A DNA stretch of 64,000 nt, from assembly GCF_937996225.1 (NCBI RefSeq), contig NZ_CALKTC010000009.1, positions 4,489 to 68,488 on the forward strand, given 5' to 3'. The stretch is from an uncultured Campylobacter sp. (GTDB taxonomy: Bacteria > Campylobacterota > Campylobacteria > Campylobacterales > Campylobacteraceae). This document shows, one piece after another, positions 1 through 8,134 of the stretch; positions within the stretch are counted from its first letter, which is position 1, and every line of letters begins with the position of its first letter. A program made the position numbers and the translations under genes. Under the pieces are notes generated by a model. It worked only from the letters and a program-made list of their open reading frames with translations. It did no database searches and was not told the origin of the DNA.

Positions 1-2
1 CT

Positions 3-266
3 GAGAAGATCCGAGCGCTAAATGCGGTCTTTGATAATCAAGTCGTGCTTAGCTGCGACGGCAAGATCGCTAAGTTTATCAGCGAGAATTTTGATATTTT
101 TATGAGCACGAAATACACTAGAATAGCCAGAATTCTAAACGTAACTCCCGAAACATTTTCGCGCACTATCACTAAATTTAAAAAGAGCGGCGCGCTAATT
201 TTGGACGATAAGCAAGAAATCACGGGCTTTGATAAAGATAAGCTGGACGAGTATATCCAAGGCTAG
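3..266 (+). CDS. Crp/Fnr-family regulator, C-terminal part (cut by window edge)
   Basis: The frame is open from the first complete codon of the window, so the gene begins upstream and only about 87 residues are visible. The segment TRIARILNVTPETFSRTI looks like the winged helix-turn-helix of Crp/Fnr proteins, in which the recognition helix follows a 'VTPETFSR' type turn; this part would bind the operator. The cyclic-nucleotide-type sensor domain would lie outside the window, so the effector cannot be stated. A GTG at 45 could in principle start a short protein, but it lies within the family domain and has no ribosome site. The stop is 3 bases before the next gene, suggesting co-transcription. 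Family is fairly secure; the specific regulator is unknown. Confidence 0.7.
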   Translation, partial: EKIRALNAVFDNQVVLSCDGKIAKFISENFDIFMSTKYTRIARILNVTPETFSRTITKFKKSGALILDDKQEITGFDKDKLDEYIQG

Positions 267-269
267 AGT

Positions 270-1397
270 TTGAAAAGCGCCTATATTTTTCCGATCGTCG
301 GCACCATTTTATTTCTGTTTTTTAATCTTTACGTTTACAGATCGATCGGCGCGCGCTTTACGCCATATAAAAATTTCGTGATCTTTCGCCCTGCCTTGAT
401 TTTGCTTTGCGTAGCTTTGGCGATTTTAGATGCAATATTTTTTGTGGGTTTTGGGCTTAATGGAAGCTTTAAAAACGAGCTGCTTTATAAGCTATGCGTA
501 TTTTGCATGGCAGCGTCCTTTTCGCTCTTTTTTATCTGCCTTGCTTACGACGTGTTAAGCGCCGCCGCGCATGTAGTTAAATTTAGCCAAAACAGGCGAA
601 AATTTTTAAAAACCTTTATCGACGTAACCTTTGTAATAATGGCGTTTAGCTATATTTTTAAGGGGCTTTATAATGCACTAAAAATTCCAAAAATCACCGA
701 GCGCGAAATAAAAATCAAAAATTTAGCTAGCGAGCTAAATTTCGTCGTCATCTCGGACGTGCATCTGGGCGAGTTTTTGAAAAAGGAATTTTTGCAAGGC
801 GTTGTAGCGCAGATAAACTCGCTAAATTACGATGCGCTACTGATCGTGGGCGATATGTTTGATCTGCGCTCGGATGAGCTCGGGGATATTTTGCAGCCTC
901 TTGAGGCGATCAAAAAGCCTATCTTTTTCGTCACGGGCAACCACGAGTATTACCGCGACGACGCAAGCGGGCTTATAGCGGCAATGCAAAAAGCGGGTGT
1001 GCGGGTGCTGCAAAACGAAAGCGTGGAATTTGAAGGGCTAAATTTAATGGGCGTGCACGATCTTAGCGGCTTTCGCTTCGGATATATGCAGCCAGATCTC
1101 GGCGCTGCGCTAGCGCAGGCAGACCCCGATAAACCAAAAATTTTACTCGCGCATCAGCCCAAATACGTCGTGGACTTCGTGCGCGACGAGGTAGATCTGT
1201 GTATCTGCGGGCACACGCATGCAGGGCAAATTTTCCCGTGGACGCTTTTGGTGCTGCTTAGCCAGAAGTATCTTTACGGGCTGTATAACGACGGGCTGAA
1301 GCAAATTTACGTAAGCAGCGGCGTAGGGTTTTGGGGCCCGCCGATAAGGGTCTTTGCCGATGCCGAGATCGCGCTGCTTAAGCTTAGAAAGGCATAG
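270..1397 (+). CDS. Membrane-anchored metallophosphoesterase
   Basis: Calcineurin-like phosphoesterase of 375 residues that starts with TTG. The N-terminal 135 residues carry about four hydrophobic helices (near 5-22, 38-60, 70-95, 113-135), so the catalytic domain is tethered to the membrane. The metal-binding motifs follow in the usual order: SDVHLG (near 163), GDMFD, GNHEYY and, near the end, CGHTHAGQ. This arrangement matches the YkoQ/YaeI type, some of which act on UDP-diacylglucosamine or other membrane phosphoesters; the substrate here is not shown by sequence. It lies directly between the regulator fragment and psd, with the psd start codon immediately after its stop, so a lipid-related role is plausible but inferred. 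Confidence 0.8.
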   Translation: MKSAYIFPIVGTILFLFFNLYVYRSIGARFTPYKNFVIFRPALILLCVALAILDAIFFVGFGLNGSFKNELLYKLCVFCMAASFSLFFICLAYDVLSAAAHVVKFSQNRRKFLKTFIDVTFVIMAFSYIFKGLYNALKIPKITEREIKIKNLASELNFVVISDVHLGEFLKKEFLQGVVAQINSLNYDALLIVGDMFDLRSDELGDILQPLEAIKKPIFFVTGNHEYYRDDASGLIAAMQKAGVRVLQNESVEFEGLNLMGVHDLSGFRFGYMQPDLGAALAQADPDKPKILLAHQPKYVVDFVRDEVDLCICGHTHAGQIFPWTLLVLLSQKYLYGLYNDGLKQIYVSSGVGFWGPPIRVFADAEIALLKLRKA

Positions 1398-2399
1398 ATG
1401 AGAAGTTTTATTTCGAGGATTTTTGGGGTTATCGCCGCGGTGAAATTCCCTAAATTTATACAAAATTTTATCAACCGTAAATATGTGGAATTTTTCAAAA
1501 TCGATATGAGCGAATTTGATCCGCCGCAAAGCTACGCGAGCCTAAACGCGCTTTTTACCCGCCGCTTGCTGCGTCCGCGCGAGATAGCGGCAGACGAGAC
1601 GGCTTTTATAAGCCCTAGCGACGGCGTGATCTTTGAGAGCGGAAGCTGCGCCGATCTGCGGGCTTTTAGCGTAAAGGGCTGCGAATACAGCCTTAGCGAG
1701 CTGCTGGGACGTACGTTTGCGGCAAACGAAAGCGGCGGAGCGGTTAAAAATTTAGATGACGCTGCGGACGCCGCGCAAGCAAAAATCATGGACGGCAAAA
1801 GCGGCGCAACTTATTCCGCAAGTGGCGTGCGAGCTGAAATTTATAGTGATGAAAGTAGCGCGAGCCTCGAAACGAGCGCAGAGGATGCTCAAGACGGCGA
1901 AAATACAAAGGGCGTAAATTTAAGCTACGCAAACATCTATCTAAGCCCGCGCGATTATCATCATTATCATGCGCCGTGCGATCTGGGCGTGCTGCAGGCG
2001 CTTTACATACCTGCTGACCTTTACAGCGTGGCGAAGAAATTTTTACTTAAGATTCCAAACCTCTACGCTAAAAACGAGCGCGTAATTTTAAAGTGCAAAA
2101 TGCGTAACGGCGGGATTTTGTGGATGGTTTTCGTGGGTGCTTTAAACGTAGGTAAGATGAGATTTGATTTCGACGCACGAATACAGACGAATGCATGCGC
2201 AAATAGAGCTGAGGCGCTTTACGAATATGAAAATTTAAACTTTAAAAAGGGCGATCATTTGGGAAATTTCGAGCTGGGCTCAACGATCGTACTCGTAGCG
2301 CAAAGCGAGTTTTTAAAATTTGAAACCCCGGCTGATACGTCCGTAAAATTCGGACAAAAAATCGCAGAATTTAATGAAATTTCACAAAATTCCATTTAA
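1398..2399 (+). CDS. psd: Phosphatidylserine decarboxylase proenzyme with an extra internal segment
   Basis: Makes phosphatidylethanolamine from phosphatidylserine at the inner membrane. The LGST motif near the C-terminus (in FELGSTIVLV) is the self-cleavage site that yields the alpha chain with its pyruvoyl group. The conserved SPRDYHHYHAP stretch is present near residue 182. The usual Campylobacter enzyme is about 266 residues; this one has 333. The excess lies between about residues 107 and 172, a hydrophilic Ala/Ser/Asp-rich stretch with no family motif, inserted just before the conserved NIYLSPRDYHHYHAP block. Its ATG follows the previous stop with no gap, so it is probably translated from the same transcript as the metallophosphoesterase. 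Confidence 0.93.
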   Translation: MRSFISRIFGVIAAVKFPKFIQNFINRKYVEFFKIDMSEFDPPQSYASLNALFTRRLLRPREIAADETAFISPSDGVIFESGSCADLRAFSVKGCEYSLSELLGRTFAANESGGAVKNLDDAADAAQAKIMDGKSGATYSASGVRAEIYSDESSASLETSAEDAQDGENTKGVNLSYANIYLSPRDYHHYHAPCDLGVLQALYIPADLYSVAKKFLLKIPNLYAKNERVILKCKMRNGGILWMVFVGALNVGKMRFDFDARIQTNACANRAEALYEYENLNFKKGDHLGNFELGSTIVLVAQSEFLKFETPADTSVKFGQKIAEFNEISQNSI

Positions 2400-2410
2400 A
2401 ATGCAGGATT

Positions 2411-2453
2411 TTTTCTTTAACTAAAATTAATTTTATTTAAATTTGGCTATAAT
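2411..2453 (+). promoter_or_regulatory. Probable sigma-70 promoter of the pseudopilin gene
   Basis: TATAAT at 2448-2453 follows a T-rich, roughly 10-base-periodic stretch instead of a clear -35 box, the usual form of Campylobacter vegetative promoters. The distance to the ATG at 2482 is 28 bases and an AAAGGA ribosome site lies between. Confidence 0.6.
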
Positions 2454-2481
2454 CATCTCACTTTAAATCAAAGGATTTAAC

Positions 2482-2967
2482 ATGAAAAATTTAAAAGCTT
2501 TTACGATGATAGAGCTTGTTTTTGTCATCGTCGTTTTAGGTATTTTGGCGGGCATTGCGGTGCCTAGATTAGCCGCTACGCGCGACGATGCTACGATCGC
2601 TAAGATGCGCGGAGACATCGCCGCCATTAGAAGCGGACTTTCGCTAGTTAGAAGCGAGAATATGATGAGAGGTGTGACTACGTGGCCTGCTTTGGAAGGT
2701 TCAGACAATGCCACTCTTTTTGATGGCGTTTTGCAGCAACCTATCTATCCTATGAGAGATGGCGGTAGGAACGGCTGGACTTTGGTTAGAAATGGCAACG
2801 ATAATGCTACATCTACATATACGGCTACCGTAGCAGGCAAAAGTACTAACTTTACTTATTATCCAACAAGAGCTAGTATACCTACTTCCGGTGCAAATAA
2901 AGATAGAAATGTAGGCTCATTCGACTGCAATCACGCTGATGATCTTTGTCAATCCTTAGCTCAATAG
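2482..2967 (+). CDS. Type II secretion / type IV pilus pseudopilin
   Basis: The first 30 residues are a class III (prepilin) leader: a short basic start MKNLKA, cleavage expected between Ala-6 and Phe-7, then FTMIEL with the conserved Glu at +5 and a long hydrophobic helix ending in AVPRL. After cleavage and methylation by a prepilin peptidase the helix would pack into a pseudopilus in the inner membrane or periplasm. The remaining 125 residues form a small globular head with two Cys (in SFDCNHADDLC) that could form a disulfide. At 161 residues it fits GspG/GspH-type pseudopilins. Campylobacter uses such proteins for DNA uptake, which is relevant to the RAATTY pattern, but the gene stands alone between psd and priA here. 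Confidence 0.85.
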   Translation: MKNLKAFTMIELVFVIVVLGILAGIAVPRLAATRDDATIAKMRGDIAAIRSGLSLVRSENMMRGVTTWPALEGSDNATLFDGVLQQPIYPMRDGGRNGWTLVRNGNDNATSTYTATVAGKSTNFTYYPTRASIPTSGANKDRNVGSFDCNHADDLCQSLAQ

Positions 2968-2971
2968 CTAA

Positions 2972-5776
2972 ATGCTCTATTATGAAGTTGCGGTTTTGGG
3001 CGCCAGCCTAAAACCGCTTACTTATAGTTCAAATTTTAAAATCTCAGCTTATCAAATCGTATCCGTTCCCGTAAGATCGAGCGTTAAATCCGCCGTGATC
3101 CTGCGTGAGGTTTCAAAGCCGAGCTTCAAAACCAAGGAAATTTCTGAAATTTCGCAGTTTAAATTTAGCTCGTTTCAGATCGCACTTGCAAATTTTATCG
3201 CATACTACTATGTCTGCGAAAAGGGCGTTGCATTTGGGATTTTCGAGCCTGCAAGTGAGACGACGCAGGATTTGCGGAATTTGCAGGAGGATCCTATGAC
3301 CGAGCGGAATTGCGCTTGCGAAAAAATTTCCGTTAGTAAGCCAACCTCCGCTTGCAAACAAGCTTCTACCCGCGAACAAAATTTTATTTCCGAGCAGGAT
3401 TCCATCACCACACAAAATTCTACGCTCGATGGGAATTTTAATGCCACACAAAATTCCATTTCAATCCAAAATTCTGCATTGACGAGAGATTCTACTACCG
3501 CAGAAAATTCTGTTACTGTCATAAATTCCGTCATCGCGCTAAATTCCATGCAAAGGCAAAATTTAAAACAGGTACCAAATCCTACCTCACAAAATTCGGC
3601 ATCAAATTCTATTACCGCACAGAATTCTATCCAAGAGAGGGACTTTGTCGATGAGCAAAATTCCGTTTCGATCCAAAATTCTACATTGGCTCAAAATTCC
3701 GCCACCATGAAGACCGCTATAAATTTTGCTGCCGCACCGAGTTTGGCACACAAACAAAATTTCGCCATCGCGCAAAATTCGATCCAAGAGCAGAATTTTA
3801 CCGAGGGAGAGAATTCCATTTCGATTCAAAATCCTACTTCAGCGCGAAATTCCATCTCAATTCAAAATTCAGACGCCGCGGCACAAAGCCCCATCCCGAC
3901 GTCGCTATCTCCGCTTCAAATAGGTAAAATTCCAAGCCTAACCCCCGCGCAGGAGCAAGCGCGTGAATTTGCCGAAGCTAATGAAACGTCGCTGATCTTC
4001 GGTGATACGGGCAGCGGCAAGAGCGAAATTTATATCGCGTTGATCGCACAGGCGCTCGCTGCGGGCAAGCAGGCGCTGTTTTTAATGCCCGAGATTTCGC
4101 TCACGCCGCAGATGACGAAGCGGCTACAAAGCTATTTCGGCGAGCGGCTCGGCGTCTGGCACTCCAAAATTTCACCCAAAAAAAAGCGTGAAATTTTAGC
4201 GAAATTTAACGCAGGCGAGATTCGGCTCATCGCGGGTGCGCGCTCGGCGCTATTTTTGCCCTTTAGCAATCTGGGGCTCATCGTCGTGGATGAGGAGCAC
4301 GACGACAGCTATAAATCCGCCGCCGCGCCGCGCCTAAATGCCCGCGACGCCGCGATTTTCGTCGGTAAAAAGCTCGGCATCCGCGTGGTTTTGGGCTCCG
4401 CGACGCCTGCGCTTAGCACTTACGCGAAGCAGCTGCACTTCCGCCTGCGCGGCACCTATTTTAGCAGCGCCAAGCGTTTCATTTTCGATGAGAGCGAGAC
4501 GGGACTGAGCCCTAAAATTTTAACCGAGATCGGGCGCAGCCTCGAAACCGGCAAGCAGGCGGTCGTGTTTTTGCCCACGCGCGCGAACTACAAATATATG
4601 GTTTGCGAAAACTGCGGGCAGATCGTGCGCTGTCCGTTTTGCGCCGTCGGGATGAGCTATCACGCGGACGCTGCGGCGCTAAAGTGCCATTACTGCGGCT
4701 TTAGCACGTTTTACAAGGCGTCTTGCGAAAACTGCGGCGGCGAGGTGATGCAGGCGCGCAAGATCGGCACGGGCGAGCTCGCGGCACAGCTTACGACGCG
4801 TTTCCCAAGTGCCCGCATCGCAAAATTTGATCGCGACGAGATCACCACGCAGCGCAAGCTTGAGGCGCTGCTAAATAACTTCAACGCCCATAAAATCGAC
4901 ATTCTGGTAGGCACGCAGATGCTTAGCAAGGGGCACGATTACCATGGCGTCGATCTTGCGGTGATAATGGGGATCGACGAGCATCTGAGCTATCCCGATT
5001 TTAGGGCGCGCGAAAAGACGCTGGCGCTTGCGATGCAGGTGGCAGGCCGCGCGGGTCGCTCGGGGCAGGGCAGGGTCGTCATACAGACGCGCCAAAGCGG
5101 CTTTTTTAGGGATTATATCGAAAACTACGACGATTTTTTACGCGACGAGGCGGAGTTTCGAGAGGGGCTCTATCCGCCGTATATGCGGCTTTTGCGCGTG
5201 CTGATCTCGCATAAAAATGAAAAGGCGGCGAGCGAGATAATGAACGCCGCGCTTGATCTTTTGCGCCGCAAGCAGGCGGGAGGCAGCGCGTTTACATCGC
5301 GTGACGGGCTGGACGCGAGGAGAGCAAATTTAAGCGCTTTAAATTTGCAAAATTCTGCGCAGCAGAGCGGTAGCAAAATATCAAATTCTAAATTTCAAAG
5401 CTCGGATCTGTGCGGGGACAATGCAAATTTAAACCGCCAAAACGTTTCAAATTTAAAAAATGCCGCGCAAATTTCAGCTTGCGACGCAGGCGCGGGTAGC
5501 GTAAATTTAAAGCCCGAAAGAAACGGCGCCGCGCAAAATTTTATAAATTTAGCGGCCGAAAATACTGCCGAAAATTCCACTCAGTATTTGAAAGAGAAGG
5601 CGAGCGAGAGCTTTGAGATCATCGGCTACGGCAAGGCGGGCATCGCCTATATCGCGTCGAAATTTCGCTTTGAAATTCTGCTGCGCGCCGGCTCGCACGT
5701 GCCGCTCATTAATGCTGCGCGCACGCTTGAACATCTGCCCGTCGAGATCGATATGGATCCCGTAAACTTCGGCTAA
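2972..5776 (+). CDS. priA: Primosomal replication-restart helicase PriA with two large insertions
   Basis: DEAH-type 3'-5' helicase that reloads the replisome at stalled forks. The core is intact: Walker A GDTGSGKS near residue 345, DEEHDDSYKS, LGSATPA, paired zinc-binding cysteines (CENCG from about 545, then CPFC, CHYCG, CENCGG) and the LSKGHDYHGVDLAVIMGID helicase segment. Campylobacter PriA is about 620 residues; this one has 934. One insertion spans about residues 107-310, between the DNA-binding domain and the helicase, and consists of repeated QNS/QNF units. A second at about 763-876 lies in the C-terminal region and is rich in NL/NF/NS. Both are encoded by DNA packed with RAATTY hexamers. 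The ATG lies 4 bases after the pseudopilin stop. Confidence 0.93.
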   Translation: MLYYEVAVLGASLKPLTYSSNFKISAYQIVSVPVRSSVKSAVILREVSKPSFKTKEISEISQFKFSSFQIALANFIAYYYVCEKGVAFGIFEPASETTQDLRNLQEDPMTERNCACEKISVSKPTSACKQASTREQNFISEQDSITTQNSTLDGNFNATQNSISIQNSALTRDSTTAENSVTVINSVIALNSMQRQNLKQVPNPTSQNSASNSITAQNSIQERDFVDEQNSVSIQNSTLAQNSATMKTAINFAAAPSLAHKQNFAIAQNSIQEQNFTEGENSISIQNPTSARNSISIQNSDAAAQSPIPTSLSPLQIGKIPSLTPAQEQAREFAEANETSLIFGDTGSGKSEIYIALIAQALAAGKQALFLMPEISLTPQMTKRLQSYFGERLGVWHSKISPKKKREILAKFNAGEIRLIAGARSALFLPFSNLGLIVVDEEHDDSYKSAAAPRLNARDAAIFVGKKLGIRVVLGSATPALSTYAKQLHFRLRGTYFSSAKRFIFDESETGLSPKILTEIGRSLETGKQAVVFLPTRANYKYMVCENCGQIVRCPFCAVGMSYHADAAALKCHYCGFSTFYKASCENCGGEVMQARKIGTGELAAQLTTRFPSARIAKFDRDEITTQRKLEALLNNFNAHKIDILVGTQMLSKGHDYHGVDLAVIMGIDEHLSYPDFRAREKTLALAMQVAGRAGRSGQGRVVIQTRQSGFFRDYIENYDDFLRDEAEFREGLYPPYMRLLRVLISHKNEKAASEIMNAALDLLRRKQAGGSAFTSRDGLDARRANLSALNLQNSAQQSGSKISNSKFQSSDLCGDNANLNRQNVSNLKNAAQISACDAGAGSVNLKPERNGAAQNFINLAAENTAENSTQYLKEKASESFEIIGYGKAGIAYIASKFRFEILLRAGSHVPLINAARTLEHLPVEIDMDPVNFG

Positions 5777-5915
5777 GCGCGATTTATAAAATTTTATTCG
5801 CATAAATTTTGTCCATAGAACCTGCAGGATTTGATGTATTGCAACGCTGAATTTTTATGCTTTACCGCCTATCTCATATTAAATCAAAATCAAAAAATAA
5901 TATCAAATTGTTAAG

Positions 5916-5943
5916 TATAATTTAACTTGAGTGAGGATATAAT
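5916..5943 (+). promoter_or_regulatory. Two candidate -10 boxes upstream of the envelope-protein cluster
   Basis: TATAAT occurs at 5916-5921 and again at 5938-5943, in an AT-rich stretch about 50-75 bases upstream of the start at 5992. Either could drive the following genes; no clear -35 box is needed in this phylum. Confidence 0.5.
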
Positions 5944-5991
5944 GCACCCATAAGTCTAGTATGATATTGCTCTTTTTGAATGGAGGACAGA

Positions 5992-6828
5992 ATGCCTAGA
6001 TTTGCTTTACTTATAAAATTTACGCTTGTGATCATACTTAGCGTATCGTTTATAGATGCAAACGATACGAACAATACTACTACTGCTATGCCTTGGATGT
6101 TAGATTCGATTTTATCAAAGGTACGGGATAGAAATATTACTAGAAAGAGCAGTGAAACCAATGCGACTTTTGGTATTACTACTTTTAACAGTAAAAGCGT
6201 GTATTTTTGGCAAATGGATCAAAACGCGACCCTTAAGAAAGAGTATGAAGAGCATTTGGCTAAAGAAAGAGACTTTTGCACCGATTTTTACGACGATCTG
6301 TTTAAATGGAAAAATATAAGCGCTATCCGCCCTGTAGTTAACGATAGCATAGATTATAATGATCCTGAGCTAAAGCAAAATATGAGTGATTGTTGGTATA
6401 TGGATATGAATAGAACGGTTCAAGCAGGGTATCGTGGCAGAGGTTTCACTTTGTATAAGATCGGCGATCATAGGCTTTTATATATAATGTTCTATAAGTA
6501 TGCGGAATATAACGTATCGAACAATCTTGCTAAAAATTTAGCCTATATTTTAGATATCAAAGAGTGTACCAAAGCTATAAGGGATTTTAATTATGATCCG
6601 TATAAAAGTAGGATTCATCTAGAAAATTATAGAAATTATGTGGAAGGCGTTTATTTTAGACCCATTTTTTATGAAGATAGATACTACGCGTTGGATATTG
6701 AGAGAAATCTTCCTGGCTTGGGCTTCGGCTTTACTATAAGGCTTAAGGAGATTAAAGATAGTAAGTTGGAGACTAAATGTGAAATATCGTATCTGATAGA
6801 TAAAAAGAAATTTTTTACTAAGGAGTAA
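5992..6828 (+). CDS. Secreted/periplasmic protein of unknown function
   Basis: I do not recognise the family. The start at 5992 is preferred to an in-frame ATG at 5980 because GGAGG (5982-5986) sits at correct spacing before it. The first residues (MPRFALLIKF then a run of hydrophobics to FIDA) form a signal peptide, followed by about 250 hydrophilic residues rich in Asn, Asp, Tyr and Lys, with four cysteines. The protein would act in the periplasm or outside. The gene is AT-richer than the housekeeping genes and begins a run of same-strand orphans (to 8121) ending at the large RTX protein. A helper or protective role for that protein is possible but only inferred from position. Confidence 0.6.
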   Translation: MPRFALLIKFTLVIILSVSFIDANDTNNTTTAMPWMLDSILSKVRDRNITRKSSETNATFGITTFNSKSVYFWQMDQNATLKKEYEEHLAKERDFCTDFYDDLFKWKNISAIRPVVNDSIDYNDPELKQNMSDCWYMDMNRTVQAGYRGRGFTLYKIGDHRLLYIMFYKYAEYNVSNNLAKNLAYILDIKECTKAIRDFNYDPYKSRIHLENYRNYVEGVYFRPIFYEDRYYALDIERNLPGLGFGFTIRLKEIKDSKLETKCEISYLIDKKKFFTKE

Positions 6829-6898
6829 ATTATGCAAACGCATTCAGTTGGTTCGAGAAATACCCAATAATCTATAAAGCATCTAAAAAGGCGACGAC

Positions 6899-7447
6899 TT
6901 GAAAAAACTACTTAGAAATTTTATGATTTTCGCAGGTTTCATCTTTATATTATACGCCTCTTATTTTCTATATTTTTATTCTAAAAAAGCCGAATATGCG
7001 GCTATTTTATTGCAGAAGGCGCTTAGTTATGAAGAGGAATTTTTTGCTGAGAAAACACAAAATTTAGACCCGTATAAGCAGATTGAGCTACGACATGAGT
7101 TTGAAAAAGAGAAATTAAAGCTAGAAAAATATTGCGGCGATGCTATAATAAACGGCGAAAATAGCCATTGCAAGGTTTATTATAACCTCGATTTCGACTA
7201 TATTCATTTCTACGACGGGCGAAATCAAGATATCGCGCTGGGCTACGACTTTGATAACGAAAGCATCGAGTTTTATAAAAAGCTATCAGATCACTATGAT
7301 TACAAAGGCAAAAAATGCAGATCGCGCAGGGTATACAGCGAACACCATGCGACATTTGCGATTGACAATTTTGAGCATGCGAAATTTTGGTTGGGAAATT
7401 ACGGCGAATTTACCCTAAAAGATCCATATATTCATGAATGTGAATAA
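6899..7447 (+). CDS. Small membrane-anchored protein of unknown function
   Basis: 182 residues beginning at TTG, with a poor ribosome site, so the start is uncertain. The N-terminus is basic (KKLLRNF) followed by one hydrophobic helix to about residue 27, giving an inner-membrane anchor with a C-terminal domain probably in the periplasm. The soluble part is rich in Tyr, Asp, Glu and His and has four Cys, two of them in the final third. No known family seen. It shares with its two neighbours the build 'one N-terminal helix plus small polar domain', suggesting a functional set with the RTX protein downstream. Confidence 0.55.
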   Translation: MKKLLRNFMIFAGFIFILYASYFLYFYSKKAEYAAILLQKALSYEEEFFAEKTQNLDPYKQIELRHEFEKEKLKLEKYCGDAIINGENSHCKVYYNLDFDYIHFYDGRNQDIALGYDFDNESIEFYKKLSDHYDYKGKKCRSRRVYSEHHATFAIDNFEHAKFWLGNYGEFTLKDPYIHECE

Positions 7448-7506
7448 AATCTATTATGCTTAAAGCGAAAGGATAAATCCGCTAAAATGCCTATAAATGG
7501 AGCAAT

Positions 7507-8121
7507 ATGAGAGTATTAAAATTTATTTTTATAATAGCGGCGTCTATTTTGTTTTGTTATGTGGCGGAGGAGCTTATAAATTATTTGATAATTAAGCCGC
7601 GCATTCCTATGGAATTTACCGATATAAATTTAACTAAAGCCGGCAATAAAGCGGAATTATATATAAATAACAAAGATGATAAAATTTGTAGATATTTTAC
7701 TTTGGATTTTGTCTCATACGATTACGATAGAGATATGAAGCTCTTGGATGATGAGTTCGCAAATACGTATATAGGAGGGGAATACGACGTGAACGAAACG
7801 CTGCTGCGCGGTACCAAAATACCGCTAAGTCTAAAGATATACAAAATAGATAATGAGCCGAATAAATTTGGACGCAGAAAGGAGTATTTTTATTATAAGT
7901 TAAAACCCGTGTTTGCAGAGGTGAGGAATTTACGCCCCGCGTATATGCAAACGAGTATTTATAGGGGCGAGAAACACTATGACGCATATAGTGCGACGAT
8001 CGCCTGCACGCCCTTACAAAAAGGTATGTATAAGGTAGAACTAGAGAATTTACAAGATTTGCCTATTTTTTCGAATGTAGAAATTTATTTTACTACGAAA
8101 GATAGCGGTCTTAAATATTAA
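7507..8121 (+). CDS. Small membrane-anchored protein of unknown function
   Basis: 204 residues with a good ribosome site (TGGAGCA) 5 bases before the ATG. One N-terminal hydrophobic helix (about residues 4-22) is followed by a domain with many beta-like alternating stretches and two Cys (KICRYF and IACTP) that could pair in the periplasm. I do not recognise a family. It ends 13 bases before the RTX gene, which has its own AAGGAG site, so the two are likely co-transcribed. An immunity or export-accessory role is a guess from this close spacing. Confidence 0.6.
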   Translation: MRVLKFIFIIAASILFCYVAEELINYLIIKPRIPMEFTDINLTKAGNKAELYINNKDDKICRYFTLDFVSYDYDRDMKLLDDEFANTYIGGEYDVNETLLRGTKIPLSLKIYKIDNEPNKFGRRKEYFYYKLKPVFAEVRNLRPAYMQTSIYRGEKHYDAYSATIACTPLQKGMYKVELENLQDLPIFSNVEIYFTTKDSGLKY

Positions 8122-8134
8122 CAAGGAGAATAAA

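Noticed and set aside
3113..3829. Long frames on the minus strand opposite the PriA insert (up to 113 codons)
   Set aside because: They are shadows of the repeated RAATTY units, which lack stops in several phases; the plus frame is continuous with conserved PriA on both sides.
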